From contig SVDS01000007.1 in NCBI GenBank assembly GCA_015057715.1, forward strand, positions 1 through 64,000: a DNA stretch of 64,000 nt, read 5' to 3'. Source of the DNA: Paenibacillaceae bacterium. GTDB lineage: Bacteria; Bacillota; Clostridia; Lachnospirales; Lachnospiraceae. A model generated the notes under the pieces. The model was not told the DNA's origin. It did not search any database and saw nothing but the letters and a program-made list of their open reading frames with translations. The translations under genes and the position numbers were made by a program. Below are positions 17,031 to 25,604 of the stretch, piece after piece. Each line of letters opens with the position of its first letter. Position 1 is the stretch's first letter.

Positions 17031-17088
17031 GAATCATGATAGTAAGATACCGCCAGGGATTAACAGGTCCTGGCGGTATCTTTTATTT
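17031..17088 (+). repeat. Right copy of island-flanking direct repeat with terminator
   Basis: This 58-base stretch begins directly after the stop of the last island gene. It matches 3906-3964 apart from about four substitutions and one deleted T. It still contains the GAATCATGA that in the left copy encodes the end and stop of the AraC gene. The right copy therefore carries a piece of coding sequence with no gene attached. The hairpin (GATACCGCCAGGA / TCCTGGCGGTATC) plus TTTT terminates the island operon and probably also the convergent DUF2207 gene. Confidence 0.88.
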
Positions 17089-17097
17089 AAACTTTTG

Positions 17098-18759
17098 TTA
17101 ACGGCTTCCGCCGCCTCCTCCCCCAGAGAATCCGCCGCCGCCCATAGAGCTGACACCGCCTCCGGTTCCGTCCATGTTGGCACTGGGGGATGCAGCACTG
17201 GATACATGGTTTGTCATGGTCATTAAATATAACATACTATAGGAATTGCAGCCGTACAGACCTGCAAAGGAATTAAAATATACTGGGTCAAGTGTTTTCA
17301 TACTTTCAAGAACCTGTTCTCCCATATGAAACAGGGTGGCAAAGACCAGATAATCACCCCATAATGCGCCCTGTGAGGTCTGGTATTGTTTTTGCCCACT
17401 CATATCTTTTAAATATTTTTGAAATCCAAGTATTCTGACTGCCTGTTCAAAACCAGAAGATGTGAAACGAAGAGAACCTTTTATGTCTTTGGCGGCTGCA
17501 TTTAAGTGCATTAATTCATTATCGCCTTCCAGTTTCACTGCTGTTTCCCAGGCAGTGAGCTTCTTATGAAAATTTTCTGAACGCTTTCCAATATCAGAAA
17601 TCCGAAGTACTCCATTTTCGTCAGCTTCACTGGCTAAGATTTGATAAAGGGAATTCTCTGCTTCAGTTCCATGAGGTTTATTCTGTCCGAATACCACCGC
17701 TTCTTCTTTTTTTAGCTTTTTTCCGTCCTCATTTTCCCCATTCTCCATGCGGATATAACCTGCTTCCTGCCAGCGGATAAGATATGCACCAAGCGTATCT
17801 AAGGGATTACCCCTGCGCAGCAGATGCATAGCGGAATATACGGCAGGAATACTGCCATCAAAGGGAATGGTCCAGTTGATATCTATTTTTTTCATTCCAG
17901 GAAGCCTCATAACGGTTCCGTCTGCCAGCTTATATCTGGAATAAAAGAAGATACTTGGAATAATGACAGCTGCTGCCGCTCCTAAAATGGAAAAGAGGAT
18001 CGTTTTAGCCAGATCAGATTTATCGTTATCAGCTGATTTCTGCAATTTTTCAAAGGACATACCGCCTGCTTTCGCCATGGGAAATAAGCTTCTGTCAAAG
18101 CGGCAGAGCACATTTCCATAATCATTTTTTCCCAATGCTTCTGAAGAATATGCAATCAGACTGCCATCCGGGTCTATTTCCACCTGACCTGTAAAACCGT
18201 AAGCCCAGATTCTGGAGTTGTCCTGGGTTAACTGTGTATCAGGCATCCGGATTTTCATGGAAATCGATTCTGGAGCACTTGAAAGTTCTGATATAAACTG
18301 ATGGTAAAATCCAGCATAGTCACCGTAATCTTTCACCAGACCATCCAGTGTATATTGTATGGTATATTGATGGTCGCCATAGTTTCCAATTCCCCAGCAA
18401 AGCTCATATCCCTGTGAGGTTTTTAATATGCCGCAGGTACCGGCCTTTTCTTCTCTGGAACGCTTTGTATCCCAGTTTTCCAGGGTTTTGTATTGCTTTC
18501 CTGATTCATCTGATACAAGAAGAGAATGAACGCTCATTTCTTTCATGTTGTACAACGCTTTGTAATATTCCGTACCGTCAGATACACCGCGGACATCCCA
18601 GACTTCTGTTATAACGGCAGATCCATCTTTTTTTAACTGGACGTCTACATTGATTGATGGGATTGCCTGTTCGGCTGCAAATACCGGGACTGCATTCATT
18701 AAAAAGACAACTGCAATCAATAAAAAAAAGTGGAATAAACTTTTTTGTTTTATTTTCAT
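17098..18759 (-). CDS. DUF2207-type membrane protein with Gly-rich tail
   Basis: The protein has 553 residues, with AGGAGA upstream. It has a signal peptide (about residues 1-28) and an extracellular beta-rich DUF2207 region that includes ISVDVQLKKDGSAVITEVWDV-like strands. A transmembrane helix follows near 255-275, then a cytoplasmic winged-helix-like part (about 330-470), and a terminal run of Gly and Ser (GGGGFSGGGGGGSR). This order is typical of the widespread DUF2207/YciQ-like predicted membrane proteins, whose function is unknown. Only one distal helix is obvious where many relatives have two. It stands alone and is convergent with the island operon. Confidence 0.8.
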   Translation of the reverse strand: MKIKQKSLFHFFLLIAVVFLMNAVPVFAAEQAIPSINVDVQLKKDGSAVITEVWDVRGVSDGTEYYKALYNMKEMSVHSLLVSDESGKQYKTLENWDTKRSREEKAGTCGILKTSQGYELCWGIGNYGDHQYTIQYTLDGLVKDYGDYAGFYHQFISELSSAPESISMKIRMPDTQLTQDNSRIWAYGFTGQVEIDPDGSLIAYSSEALGKNDYGNVLCRFDRSLFPMAKAGGMSFEKLQKSADNDKSDLAKTILFSILGAAAAVIIPSIFFYSRYKLADGTVMRLPGMKKIDINWTIPFDGSIPAVYSAMHLLRRGNPLDTLGAYLIRWQEAGYIRMENGENEDGKKLKKEEAVVFGQNKPHGTEAENSLYQILASEADENGVLRISDIGKRSENFHKKLTAWETAVKLEGDNELMHLNAAAKDIKGSLRFTSSGFEQAVRILGFQKYLKDMSGQKQYQTSQGALWGDYLVFATLFHMGEQVLESMKTLDPVYFNSFAGLYGCNSYSMLYLMTMTNHVSSAASPSANMDGTGGGVSSMGGGGFSGGGGGGSR

Positions 18760-19014
18760 TTTCTTCTCCTGTCTTATAATTAGTCAATATGTAACGAAAT
18801 GTTGTTTAAAATACGCTTATTGTAGAGTATACCACATTTGTAAATACATATCACATTTTAAACAATACTGCAAAATCAGGAGGAGCACTTCCTGCGTCCT
18901 TTGCATATCATATAAAGGGAGGCGATAATTCACAGATTTGCAAAATTGTGTCGGACAGCCAGTGGAAATCACCAAGGGTAAAAGGGCAGAAAAATGTATT
19001 AAGGGAGAGAGTAT

Positions 19015-19932
19015 ATGATGAAGAAGCAATTAAGTGCAACAGCAGTATCCAATCCAACATGGTATGCAGATGAGAGAGTTATTTTTCATGGACAAGCAAA
19101 ACCCTATGATTATTATGGCGCTAAAGATCCCACCATTGTTTATTATGGAGGAAAGTATCATGTATTTTATACCGGTGCCAATCAGGGCGGTGGATGGCAG
19201 ATGCTTTATACATCAGCCTCTACGATTTCAGGTCTCAAAAATGCTGCACGAACCTATATGAGTTCCATTGGAGAAAACTATTTTTGTGCACCTCAGGTAT
19301 TTTACTTCGAACCAAAGAAGCTATGGTTTCTGGTTTATCAGGATGGAACCCATGGAGCAGCATACGCAACAACAACAAATATTGCTGATCCAAAATCCTG
19401 GTCTGGGCCTAAATCCTTTGGTATTTCCGGAAACATGGGGTGGGATTATTTTGTGATTTGTGATAATTCCTATGCTTATATGTATAATACCCCAAGTGAT
19501 GGTTCCGGTAAATTATATGTACGAAGAACTTCACTTTCTAATTTCCCGTCAGGCTGGGGATCTCCATCCGTAGCCATATCAGACACGTTCGAAGGTGCAA
19601 ATGTCTATAAGTCTCTGGCAGATGGCAAATACTATCTTGCAATTGAAGATCAAAAGGATGGCCGGTATTATGAATTATGGCAGTCAGGCAGCGCCGGAGG
19701 TCCGTGGAGCAAAGTGGCTGAGAAATGGGCATGGAGAGGAAATTTACAATATAAAGCTGACAGGTGGACCACCAATGTGTCTCACGGTGAATTCATCCGA
19801 GCCGGATATAATCAGAAGATGGAGATCTATGATATTAATCGTGTTGATTTTCTTATACAGGGTACAAACAACTTATCAGGACCATATCAGAATATTAACT
19901 GGGATCTGGGAGTGATTAGAAATTACAAATAA
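19015..19932 (+). CDS. GH62-like alpha-L-arabinofuranosidase without signal peptide
   Basis: The protein has 305 residues, with a GGGAGAG site before tandem ATG codons (19015 or 19018). It reads as a five-bladed propeller glycosidase of the GH62 kind: KDPTIVYYGGKYHVFYTG near residue 37, CAPQVFYF, WDYFVICDN near 143 and FEGANVYK near 187. The Asp, Asp and Glu in these motifs sit where GH62/GH43 enzymes keep their catalytic triad. GH62 enzymes remove arabinose from arabinoxylan. No signal peptide, carbohydrate-binding module or transporter gene is attached, so it would act inside the cell or leave by another route. A strong terminator follows. Confidence 0.75.
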   Translation: MMKKQLSATAVSNPTWYADERVIFHGQAKPYDYYGAKDPTIVYYGGKYHVFYTGANQGGGWQMLYTSASTISGLKNAARTYMSSIGENYFCAPQVFYFEPKKLWFLVYQDGTHGAAYATTTNIADPKSWSGPKSFGISGNMGWDYFVICDNSYAYMYNTPSDGSGKLYVRRTSLSNFPSGWGSPSVAISDTFEGANVYKSLADGKYYLAIEDQKDGRYYELWQSGSAGGPWSKVAEKWAWRGNLQYKADRWTTNVSHGEFIRAGYNQKMEIYDINRVDFLIQGTNNLSGPYQNINWDLGVIRNYK

Positions 19933-19947
19933 AGAAATGGTACAAGC

Positions 19948-19980
19948 AATCCCGGGTGCTATATGCCCCGGGATTTTTTT
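19948..19980 (+). terminator. Terminator after the GH62-like gene
   Basis: Nine-base arms AATCCCGGG and CCCGGGATT surround an eight-base loop and run into seven T residues, 15 bases after the stop. A seven-C tract follows before the convergent trkH gene. Confidence 0.9.
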
Positions 19981-19992
19981 GCCCCCCCATTG

Positions 19993-21474
19993 TTAATTAG
20001 ATTTTCTGGGCCCCACCAGCTTCTGTCTGATTAAAGTACCTGCAGAATAAATTCCTGTTAAAACAATAAAAATTTCAAGTCTTCCAAGCATCATACCAAG
20101 CATTTCCACCACAAGCGTAGCATTGCCGGTAGCAGGAGAGGTGAGTCCAATGGACAGACCTACCGTACCCAGGGCAGAAGCAAATTCAAACATGGCCTCT
20201 GTCAGTGAACAATTGGAAGTTACTGTAATCAGAGATGTGCCGATGATATAAAGAAACAGATAAGTTGTTACAAAACCAGTCGTATCCGTTGCCAGAGTGG
20301 TGTCAATCTCCGTTTTTCCCTGTGCCCTGAAGTAGTAGATCGTCTCCACATTTCTTGGTGAAGTAAGGCGTTTGCGTATATTTAACAGGGCAGTACGGAT
20401 CATCAGATAAACACGGGTCAGTTTGATACCGCCAGCCGTGGAACCGATGCCGCCGCCGATTAACATGGTTAATATCAGCATATTCACTGCAAGCGGCGGC
20501 CAGGAGGTATAGCTCATACTGGAATAGCCGGTTGTTGAAAGTGCAGAGGTTACATCAAACAAAGCCCGGCGAAGTCCTTCCGGCACACCCATATTCATAC
20601 TGTGTATCAGAGAAAATGCCGTAACAGGAACAGTAAGTATCAGCACAAGAAACATGAAGCGGACTTCGCTGACTTTCCATACCTGTTTCCATTTCCTTTT
20701 TGTCAGAAGCAGCAGTACAGCGAAATTTGTGGTGCCTATTAACATTTGAATTATTGTTATAATCTCTATGGGAAAGCTGTTATATTCCCCGATACTGTTT
20801 AATCTGGTTGAAAATCCACCGGTAGACAGAGAGCACATGGTATGATTGACTGCATCAAACAAACTCATACCAGCAATTACATAAGCTGCGGTTCCTATTA
20901 CTAAAAATCCATTATACATCAGACAGATGGTCTGAGCAGTCTTTTTTAAGTTTGGCAGAAGCTTATCCGGATGCCCTTCAGCGTTATACAGATTCATGGA
21001 TTGTTTATCCTGTATCAGCATTACCATCATCATTACAAATCCCAGGCCTCCGCAAAATTGCATAAAACTTCTGTGGAACAGATAGATATGAGGAGTTATA
21101 GTCACATCCATGACAGAAAGGCCGGTAGTCGTCCAGCCGCTGACTGCCTCGAACAGTGCCTGAACAAATGTGAGCTGTCCGCCCAGTACGAATGGTCCGG
21201 CGCCAATCAGGACACCCCAGCCCCATGCAAACAGAACTGTAAGGCTGCTGCGCTGCATGGAAGTACGCCATTCAAACGTGGATTCTTCCTTTTTCCTCAT
21301 GAGACAGAGGATACTGCCAAGTACGATAGAGCCAAGTGATGGAAGAATAAACGGTATCATATAGATTGTATCCTGTGGATAAAATGGAATGATTACCAGA
21401 GGCACCGCCACAAGGATACCGATCAGAAGCATGAGTTTTCCTATATTACTGCGATTATAAAATTTACGGGTCAT
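19993..21474 (-). CDS. trkH: TrkH/KtrB-type potassium uptake channel subunit
   Basis: The protein has 493 residues and is an integral membrane protein with about ten hydrophobic segments. The four pore loops of the Trk/Ktr/HKT superfamily can be read by their Gly filter residues: SGWTTTGLSV, MCSLSTGGFST, SALSTTGYSS and SALGTVGLS. GGGIGSTAGGIK is the conserved membrane loop seen in KtrB/TrkH. It takes up K+ with the RCK subunits encoded just upstream (21479-22611), only 4 bases away. It is the last gene of a four-gene minus-strand operon. Confidence 0.92.
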   Translation of the reverse strand: MTRKFYNRSNIGKLMLLIGILVAVPLVIIPFYPQDTIYMIPFILPSLGSIVLGSILCLMRKKEESTFEWRTSMQRSSLTVLFAWGWGVLIGAGPFVLGGQLTFVQALFEAVSGWTTTGLSVMDVTITPHIYLFHRSFMQFCGGLGFVMMMVMLIQDKQSMNLYNAEGHPDKLLPNLKKTAQTICLMYNGFLVIGTAAYVIAGMSLFDAVNHTMCSLSTGGFSTRLNSIGEYNSFPIEIITIIQMLIGTTNFAVLLLLTKRKWKQVWKVSEVRFMFLVLILTVPVTAFSLIHSMNMGVPEGLRRALFDVTSALSTTGYSSMSYTSWPPLAVNMLILTMLIGGGIGSTAGGIKLTRVYLMIRTALLNIRKRLTSPRNVETIYYFRAQGKTEIDTTLATDTTGFVTTYLFLYIIGTSLITVTSNCSLTEAMFEFASALGTVGLSIGLTSPATGNATLVVEMLGMMLGRLEIFIVLTGIYSAGTLIRQKLVGPRKSN

Positions 21475-21478
21475 GTTG

Positions 21479-22144
21479 TCACCTTCCTGTCAATTCCTGA
21501 ATGGCGGCCATTTCCTGTTTATCCGAGGAGATCAGGACAAGCATATCACCGGCCAGAATCCGGGTGTCACCTCTGGGAACCATGGTCGTATCTCCACGCA
21601 GAATACAGCCCACAATCACTTCTTTTGGAAGATTAATTTCCCACAGCTTTTTACCCACAGCCGGTGAAGTGCCGGGAATAGGAACCTCTGCAATATTGAC
21701 CCGCCCTTCCCCAATGGGAATTAATGTTGTTATCTTATCTACAAAAGCCTGTTGTTCAATAATACCGGTAATTGCAGTAATAGCACAGACAACGCTGTCG
21801 ATTCCCATCTTGTAAAAAAAGTCAGTTTTTTTCGGATCGGTTAAAAGTGCGACTGTCTTTTTTACCTGAAACTTTTTCTTGCACAATTCGCAGATAACCA
21901 GATTATCTTCGTCTTTTGCAGTCATGGCTATGGCGATATCCGCATCCTGGGCGCTTGCATCTTCTAATACAAACGGACGTGTTCCATCTCCATGAATCAC
22001 AGTAAGTCTGTCGATTTCAGACAGCTTCACACAGTCTTCCAATGTATCATTAATGACGGTTACCTGATATCCTTTATTGATTAACGAAACAGCAAGAGAT
22101 TTTGCCTTGCTTCTTCCACCAACCAGCAATACCTTTGTTTTCAT
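21479..22144 (-). CDS. trkA: TrkA-type RCK regulatory subunit with N and C domains
   Basis: The protein has 221 residues. A Rossmann NAD-binding RCK_N domain covers about residues 1-125 (VLLVGGRSKAKSLA with an altered glycine motif, then HGDGTRP and DEDNLVICELCKK). An RCK_C domain covers about 135-221 (IGEGRVNIAEVPI through GDMLVLIS). It gates the TrkH channel in response to nucleotides. Its start overlaps the end of the upstream RCK_N-only gene by 4 bases. The glycine loop is GGRSKAKS rather than GxGxxG, so nucleotide binding here may be weakened. Confidence 0.88.
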   Translation of the reverse strand: MKTKVLLVGGRSKAKSLAVSLINKGYQVTVINDTLEDCVKLSEIDRLTVIHGDGTRPFVLEDASAQDADIAIAMTAKDEDNLVICELCKKKFQVKKTVALLTDPKKTDFFYKMGIDSVVCAITAITGIIEQQAFVDKITTLIPIGEGRVNIAEVPIPGTSPAVGKKLWEINLPKEVIVGCILRGDTTMVPRGDTRILAGDMLVLISSDKQEMAAIQELTGR

Positions 22145-22611
22145 GATTGTGCCTCCTGTAATGTATCCTTAAGCATATCGGGCCTGGATAATATTTTATC
22201 TATTTCTTTTACAGACAAGACCGCAGGGCATATGGTATCGATACCAAATTCATGATAAACGTATTCTCTTTCCGGATCATACAGCCTTGCTATAACACGT
22301 TCAATGTGGAATATTTCTCGCGCAACCTGAGCGACCAGTATATTTGCGTTATCGTTATTGGTAACTGCGATTACCGTAGTTGCATTGTTTATTTGCGCTT
22401 CCTGCAAAATGTCTAAGTCTGTAGCATCGCCATTTAAGGAAAGTCCGCCATAAGCAGGGGACAATTTTCGAAACGCTTCTTTGTTTTTGTCAATAATCAG
22501 AACATCTTCCCCGTTGTCGGAAAGGGTATTGGCCAGGTTCGCACCTAATCTGCCGCACCCAATGATAATTGTGTAATTTTCATTTTTTTGTTTGTTTATT
22601 TGGATTTTCAT
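22141..22611 (-). CDS. trkA: Short TrkA-like protein with only the RCK_N domain
   Basis: The protein has 156 residues, starting at the ATG at 22611 with GGAGGAG six bases upstream. An in-frame TTG two codons earlier abuts that site and is an unlikely start. It carries a canonical dinucleotide motif, IIGCGRLGANLANTL, with an acidic residue at the end of the second strand (LIIDKN) and NGDATD. The RCK_C domain is absent. With the following gene this gives two RCK_N domains, as in tandem-domain TrkA proteins, but split over two polypeptides with one C-domain. Confidence 0.85.
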   Translation of the reverse strand: MKIQINKQKNENYTIIIGCGRLGANLANTLSDNGEDVLIIDKNKEAFRKLSPAYGGLSLNGDATDLDILQEAQINNATTVIAVTNNDNANILVAQVAREIFHIERVIARLYDPEREYVYHEFGIDTICPAVLSVKEIDKILSRPDMLKDTLQEAQS

Positions 22612-22623
22612 ATTCAACTCCTC

Positions 22624-22965
22624 CTAATGGCCATTGCCATCCGTTATACAATCATTCTCATCATAAGCACACCTGCCATTTGAGAAGAATGTTCCGTAGC
22701 ATTCCAGATTCTGCCGTGCAGGCAGATATGTGGGATCTAGTGCCCAGGCTGCTCGAAAGTGCTTCATGGCAGCTGGGTGATCCCCCGTTTTTTCCAGCAG
22801 GATTCCAATCAGATTATGGGGCTCCGGCGCATGAGGGTATGCTCCAATTGCCTGGCAGATCATGGTTTCACACGTCTGATAGTCCTGCATACTGATCAGA
22901 TCCCGTATCGTCTCACAGAGGGCTGTAAGAGTTTCTTTATTTTCGTTTAATTCTTTCCTTGCCAT
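22624..22965 (-). CDS. Small TPR-like protein leading the Trk operon
   Basis: The protein has 113 residues and starts behind GGAGG. The middle contains two helical hairpins of tetratricopeptide type (AIGAYPHAPEPHNLIGILLEK and AMKHFRAAWALDPTYLPARQNL). A short Cys-containing tail follows (FFSNGRCAYDENDC). It probably mediates protein contacts. Its position 12 bases before the short TrkA gene suggests a link to potassium uptake, but no such role is known to me. Confidence 0.7.
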   Translation of the reverse strand: MARKELNENKETLTALCETIRDLISMQDYQTCETMICQAIGAYPHAPEPHNLIGILLEKTGDHPAAMKHFRAAWALDPTYLPARQNLECYGTFFSNGRCAYDENDCITDGNGH

Positions 22966-23068
22966 TGAGCGGAACCTCCTTTGCAGATTTCTTACACATT
23001 TATCCTATCAAAAAGGCTGTGAGCATGGTGTGAGAGACCAGTATATCCTGTGAGAAAGCTGTGAGGAT

Positions 23069-23105
23069 GAAAAAAAGACCATTTCCGGGTTATGGAAATA
23101 GTCTT
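23069..23105 (-). terminator. Terminator after the KdpE-like regulator
   Basis: Read on the minus strand, AAGACTATTTCC and GGAAATGGTCTT pair and are followed by a T run. This separates the two-component operon from the Trk operon promoter region at about 22966-23068. Confidence 0.8.
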
Positions 23106-23126
23106 ATATGAAAAATAAAGTTGTAT

Positions 23127-23825
23127 TTATACGTCGGAAAGCCGGTATCCTACCCCGATTTCTGTCAGGATATAACGTGGTTTCGCCGGATTCTTTTCGA
23201 TTTTCCGTCTTAGACCCGCCATCAGCTTTCTAAGAGCCTGAGTGTCAGATCCATACCCTGGCCCGTAGATTTCTTTAATAATATAGTTTGTAGTCAGTAC
23301 TTTTCCAATATTTCTGAAAAATAAAGAAAGCAGGCTGTATTCCAGTGGGGTGGTGTGCAGTTCGCTGTCATCAAGATACACCAGACGTTTATCCAGATCA
23401 ATTTTAAGTTCCCCTACAGCTAAAATAGTCTGTGACCGGGTGCCTCCTGCTTTGTGCAGATGGCGGATGGCAACCCGGATTCGAGCCATAAGTTCCATGG
23501 ATGAAAATGGTTTTGTGAGATAATCATCCGCTCCATTGTCCAGTGCAGATGCTTTTTCCTTATCCTGATCCCGTGCGGAGACTACAATAATAGGCATTTC
23601 CGACCATTCACGAACCTTTTTTATCACTTCCATTCCATCAAAATCAGGAAGTCCAAGGTCAAGAAGCATAAGATCAACCTGCTCCGTAACCAGTGTTGAC
23701 AGTGCACCCTGTGCAGTTCCTGCAGTGATATAAGAAAAACCTTCCTGTTTCAGTGAATAGCAGATAAAGTTACGAATCTGTGAATCATCTTCTACAATCA
23801 GGATTTTTTCATTCCGGTTTTGCAT
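23127..23825 (-). CDS. KdpE-like OmpR-family response regulator
   Basis: The protein has 232 residues, with AAAGGAGG before the ATG. The receiver has the acidic pair in ILIVEDD, the phospho-acceptor Asp in LMLLDLGLPDFDG and the Lys in TKPFSSMEL. A C-terminal winged helix ends in ILTEIGVGYRL. The wording of the receiver resembles KdpE. It overlaps the kinase gene by 17 bases. The Trk operon downstream on the same strand is the obvious candidate target; no kdpFABC is seen here. Confidence 0.85.
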   Translation of the reverse strand: MQNRNEKILIVEDDSQIRNFICYSLKQEGFSYITAGTAQGALSTLVTEQVDLMLLDLGLPDFDGMEVIKKVREWSEMPIIVVSARDQDKEKASALDNGADDYLTKPFSSMELMARIRVAIRHLHKAGGTRSQTILAVGELKIDLDKRLVYLDDSELHTTPLEYSLLSLFFRNIGKVLTTNYIIKEIYGPGYGSDTQALRKLMAGLRRKIEKNPAKPRYILTEIGVGYRLSDV

Positions 23826-25341
23826 GATTGTGATCCTCCTTTGGCAAGGTGAATATAAATTCAGCACCCATCTGGTCAGCTCGGTTATGACCTTCGATGG
23901 TGCCTTCATGAGCTTTGATTATTGCTTCACAGATAGGCAGCCCAAGGCCAACACTTCTTTGGGAATCCGCTTTTCCGGTATGAGTGGTATAAAACATCTG
24001 AAAAATATTGGGCAAATCTGATACTGCTATGCCGCACCCGGAATCCGCGACGGAGAAGACGGCGAGGTTGTTTTCCTGACTCACTGTAATTTTAATCTCA
24101 CCAGTGGGCGGTGTTTGCTTAATGGCATTATCAAGTAAATTAATCAGCACCTGCTCAATCAATTTTGCATCCATGGGGACAAGCAGAACTTCTTCAGGGA
24201 CATCTACCGTAATTTCGTATTCCGGATGGCGCTTTAAGATATGCCCTACAGCTCCGCCCACAACTTCTTCTGCGGCTTCCAGCTGTTTTGTAATGGTGAG
24301 CCGTCCATCCTGCAGCCGGGTCAGACTTAAAATGTTTTCAACCAGTGAATGCAGCCAGTCCGCATCTTTATGAATCCCTTCTGCCAGATCATATCTTGGA
24401 TCCTGTGGTTCGGTCATGTCCATAAGTATCTCTGATGTGCCCATAATACCGGAAAGGGGTGTGCGCAGGTCATGAGAAATAGCCCGCAGGAGATTACTGC
24501 GGTACCGCTCCTGGATTGTTTCCTCTCGTGACTCCTGCTGTTGTCTGGCACTTCGAAAACGATCCATGGCAAGGGCCGTGCTTTCAATCATGGAACGAAG
24601 CAGACGTTTTTGAGGCTCCCCCATAGAAACTGCATGTTCTTTCGGTATTCTAAGAATTCCAAGTATGGATTCTCTGCCGTAAATTGGCCAGTCGTAAAAT
24701 TCGCTCCCTATGGAATATCCGCTCCTCAAACCTTCTATCCGGTGCTTCACTTCAGCCGTATCATCCACTTTTCTTCGCACCTGTTGATTGCTGTTCAATT
24801 GCTGAATAAAGCTCTGCTCTGGCTGACCGCTTTCGTCAAAGCACAAACAGGCAGCACGGCAATTGATAATACCGCTGATGGTTCCTGTTGTGATACTTGC
24901 AATATCGGCTATATCAGCGGCATCCGTTAATCGGTTGGTAAGGTGAAACAATGCACTTGTTTCCGCTTCTTTTTCCTGTGACTCCAAAGCATTTTGTTTT
25001 ACTTTCGAAGTAAGTGTGCTTGTGATAATTGCTGTGATTGTCATAATACCAAATGTTATGAAATAAGTTGGATCGCTGACTGAAAGAGTGTAGTAGGGTT
25101 CTGTAAAAAAATAGTTAAAGGTAAAGGTAGCTACTACAGCAGCCACAAGACCGTAAGTATATCCCCTTGTAAAGCGGGCAGTAATTAAAATAGAAAGAAG
25201 ATAAACAATAACGATGTTTGTTTCAGGGAAGCCAATCATTAGAAAAATCCAGCCGATTCCGGTGGTAACGGCAATGATTACTAACGTTATTAAAATATAT
25301 TTTATTATTTCTTTAAAACCCTTATTTTTGAAAGATTTCAT
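23809..25341 (-). CDS. KdpD-like sensor kinase lacking the N-terminal KdpD and USP domains
   Basis: The protein has 510 residues, beginning at MKSF with GGAGG upstream. It starts directly with the DUF4118 four-helix membrane region (about residues 12-112). A GAF-like domain (about 130-260) follows, then HisKA with phospho-His in ISHDLRTPLSGIMG near 287, and an ATPase domain (GLGLPICEAI). Full KdpD is about 900 residues, with a KdpD/universal-stress cytoplasmic half that is absent here. Truncated KdpD proteins of this kind are known in other bacteria. It probably senses K+ or turgor for the neighbouring Trk system. Confidence 0.88.
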   Translation of the reverse strand: MKSFKNKGFKEIIKYILITLVIIAVTTGIGWIFLMIGFPETNIVIVYLLSILITARFTRGYTYGLVAAVVATFTFNYFFTEPYYTLSVSDPTYFITFGIMTITAIITSTLTSKVKQNALESQEKEAETSALFHLTNRLTDAADIADIASITTGTISGIINCRAACLCFDESGQPEQSFIQQLNSNQQVRRKVDDTAEVKHRIEGLRSGYSIGSEFYDWPIYGRESILGILRIPKEHAVSMGEPQKRLLRSMIESTALAMDRFRSARQQQESREETIQERYRSNLLRAISHDLRTPLSGIMGTSEILMDMTEPQDPRYDLAEGIHKDADWLHSLVENILSLTRLQDGRLTITKQLEAAEEVVGGAVGHILKRHPEYEITVDVPEEVLLVPMDAKLIEQVLINLLDNAIKQTPPTGEIKITVSQENNLAVFSVADSGCGIAVSDLPNIFQMFYTTHTGKADSQRSVGLGLPICEAIIKAHEGTIEGHNRADQMGAEFIFTLPKEDHNHAKPE

Positions 25342-25409
25342 GATTTTTGCCTCCGAAACGAAAGAGTTTTGGTAATGAACCTTAATATTCAGGGTGTACA
25401 AATTTTTCT

Positions 25410-25480
25410 TATCAGAGCATATCACATTTAGTAAACGGATTCTACCATTTTTATGCAGTTATTTACAGAAGTATATTTGA
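25410..25480 (+). repeat. Copy 1 of a 71-base promoter-region repeat
   Basis: The stretch beginning TATCAGAGCATATCACATTT matches 27011-27081 at about 62 of 71 positions. Both copies lie upstream of plus-strand genes (the XRE regulator and the CLC channel) and end near a TTGA promoter-like element. It may be a shared regulatory sequence or a duplicated leader. Confidence 0.75.
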
Positions 25481-25567
25481 TATTCGATGCTAATATAATT
25501 CTTTAAAATTGCATGGTTATATGCTAAACTGAAAATAGCGAGCGAACTTTATAGAAAACTACTCCCC

Positions 25568-25604
25568 AACCATAGGTTGATTTGCCTTAATTCAACTTAT
25601 GGTT
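25568..25604 (+). promoter_or_regulatory. Inverted repeat in the XRE gene leader
   Basis: AACCATAGGTTGA and TCAACTTATGGTT form 13-base arms with one G-T type mismatch around an 11-base loop, 55 bases before the XRE start. It could be an operator or an RNA hairpin. No long T run follows, so termination is unlikely. Confidence 0.5.

Noticed and set aside
18348..18928. Plus-strand open frames opposite and beyond the DUF2207 gene
   Set aside because: They run antisense to a well-supported gene, have no ribosome sites and show no recognisable protein features.
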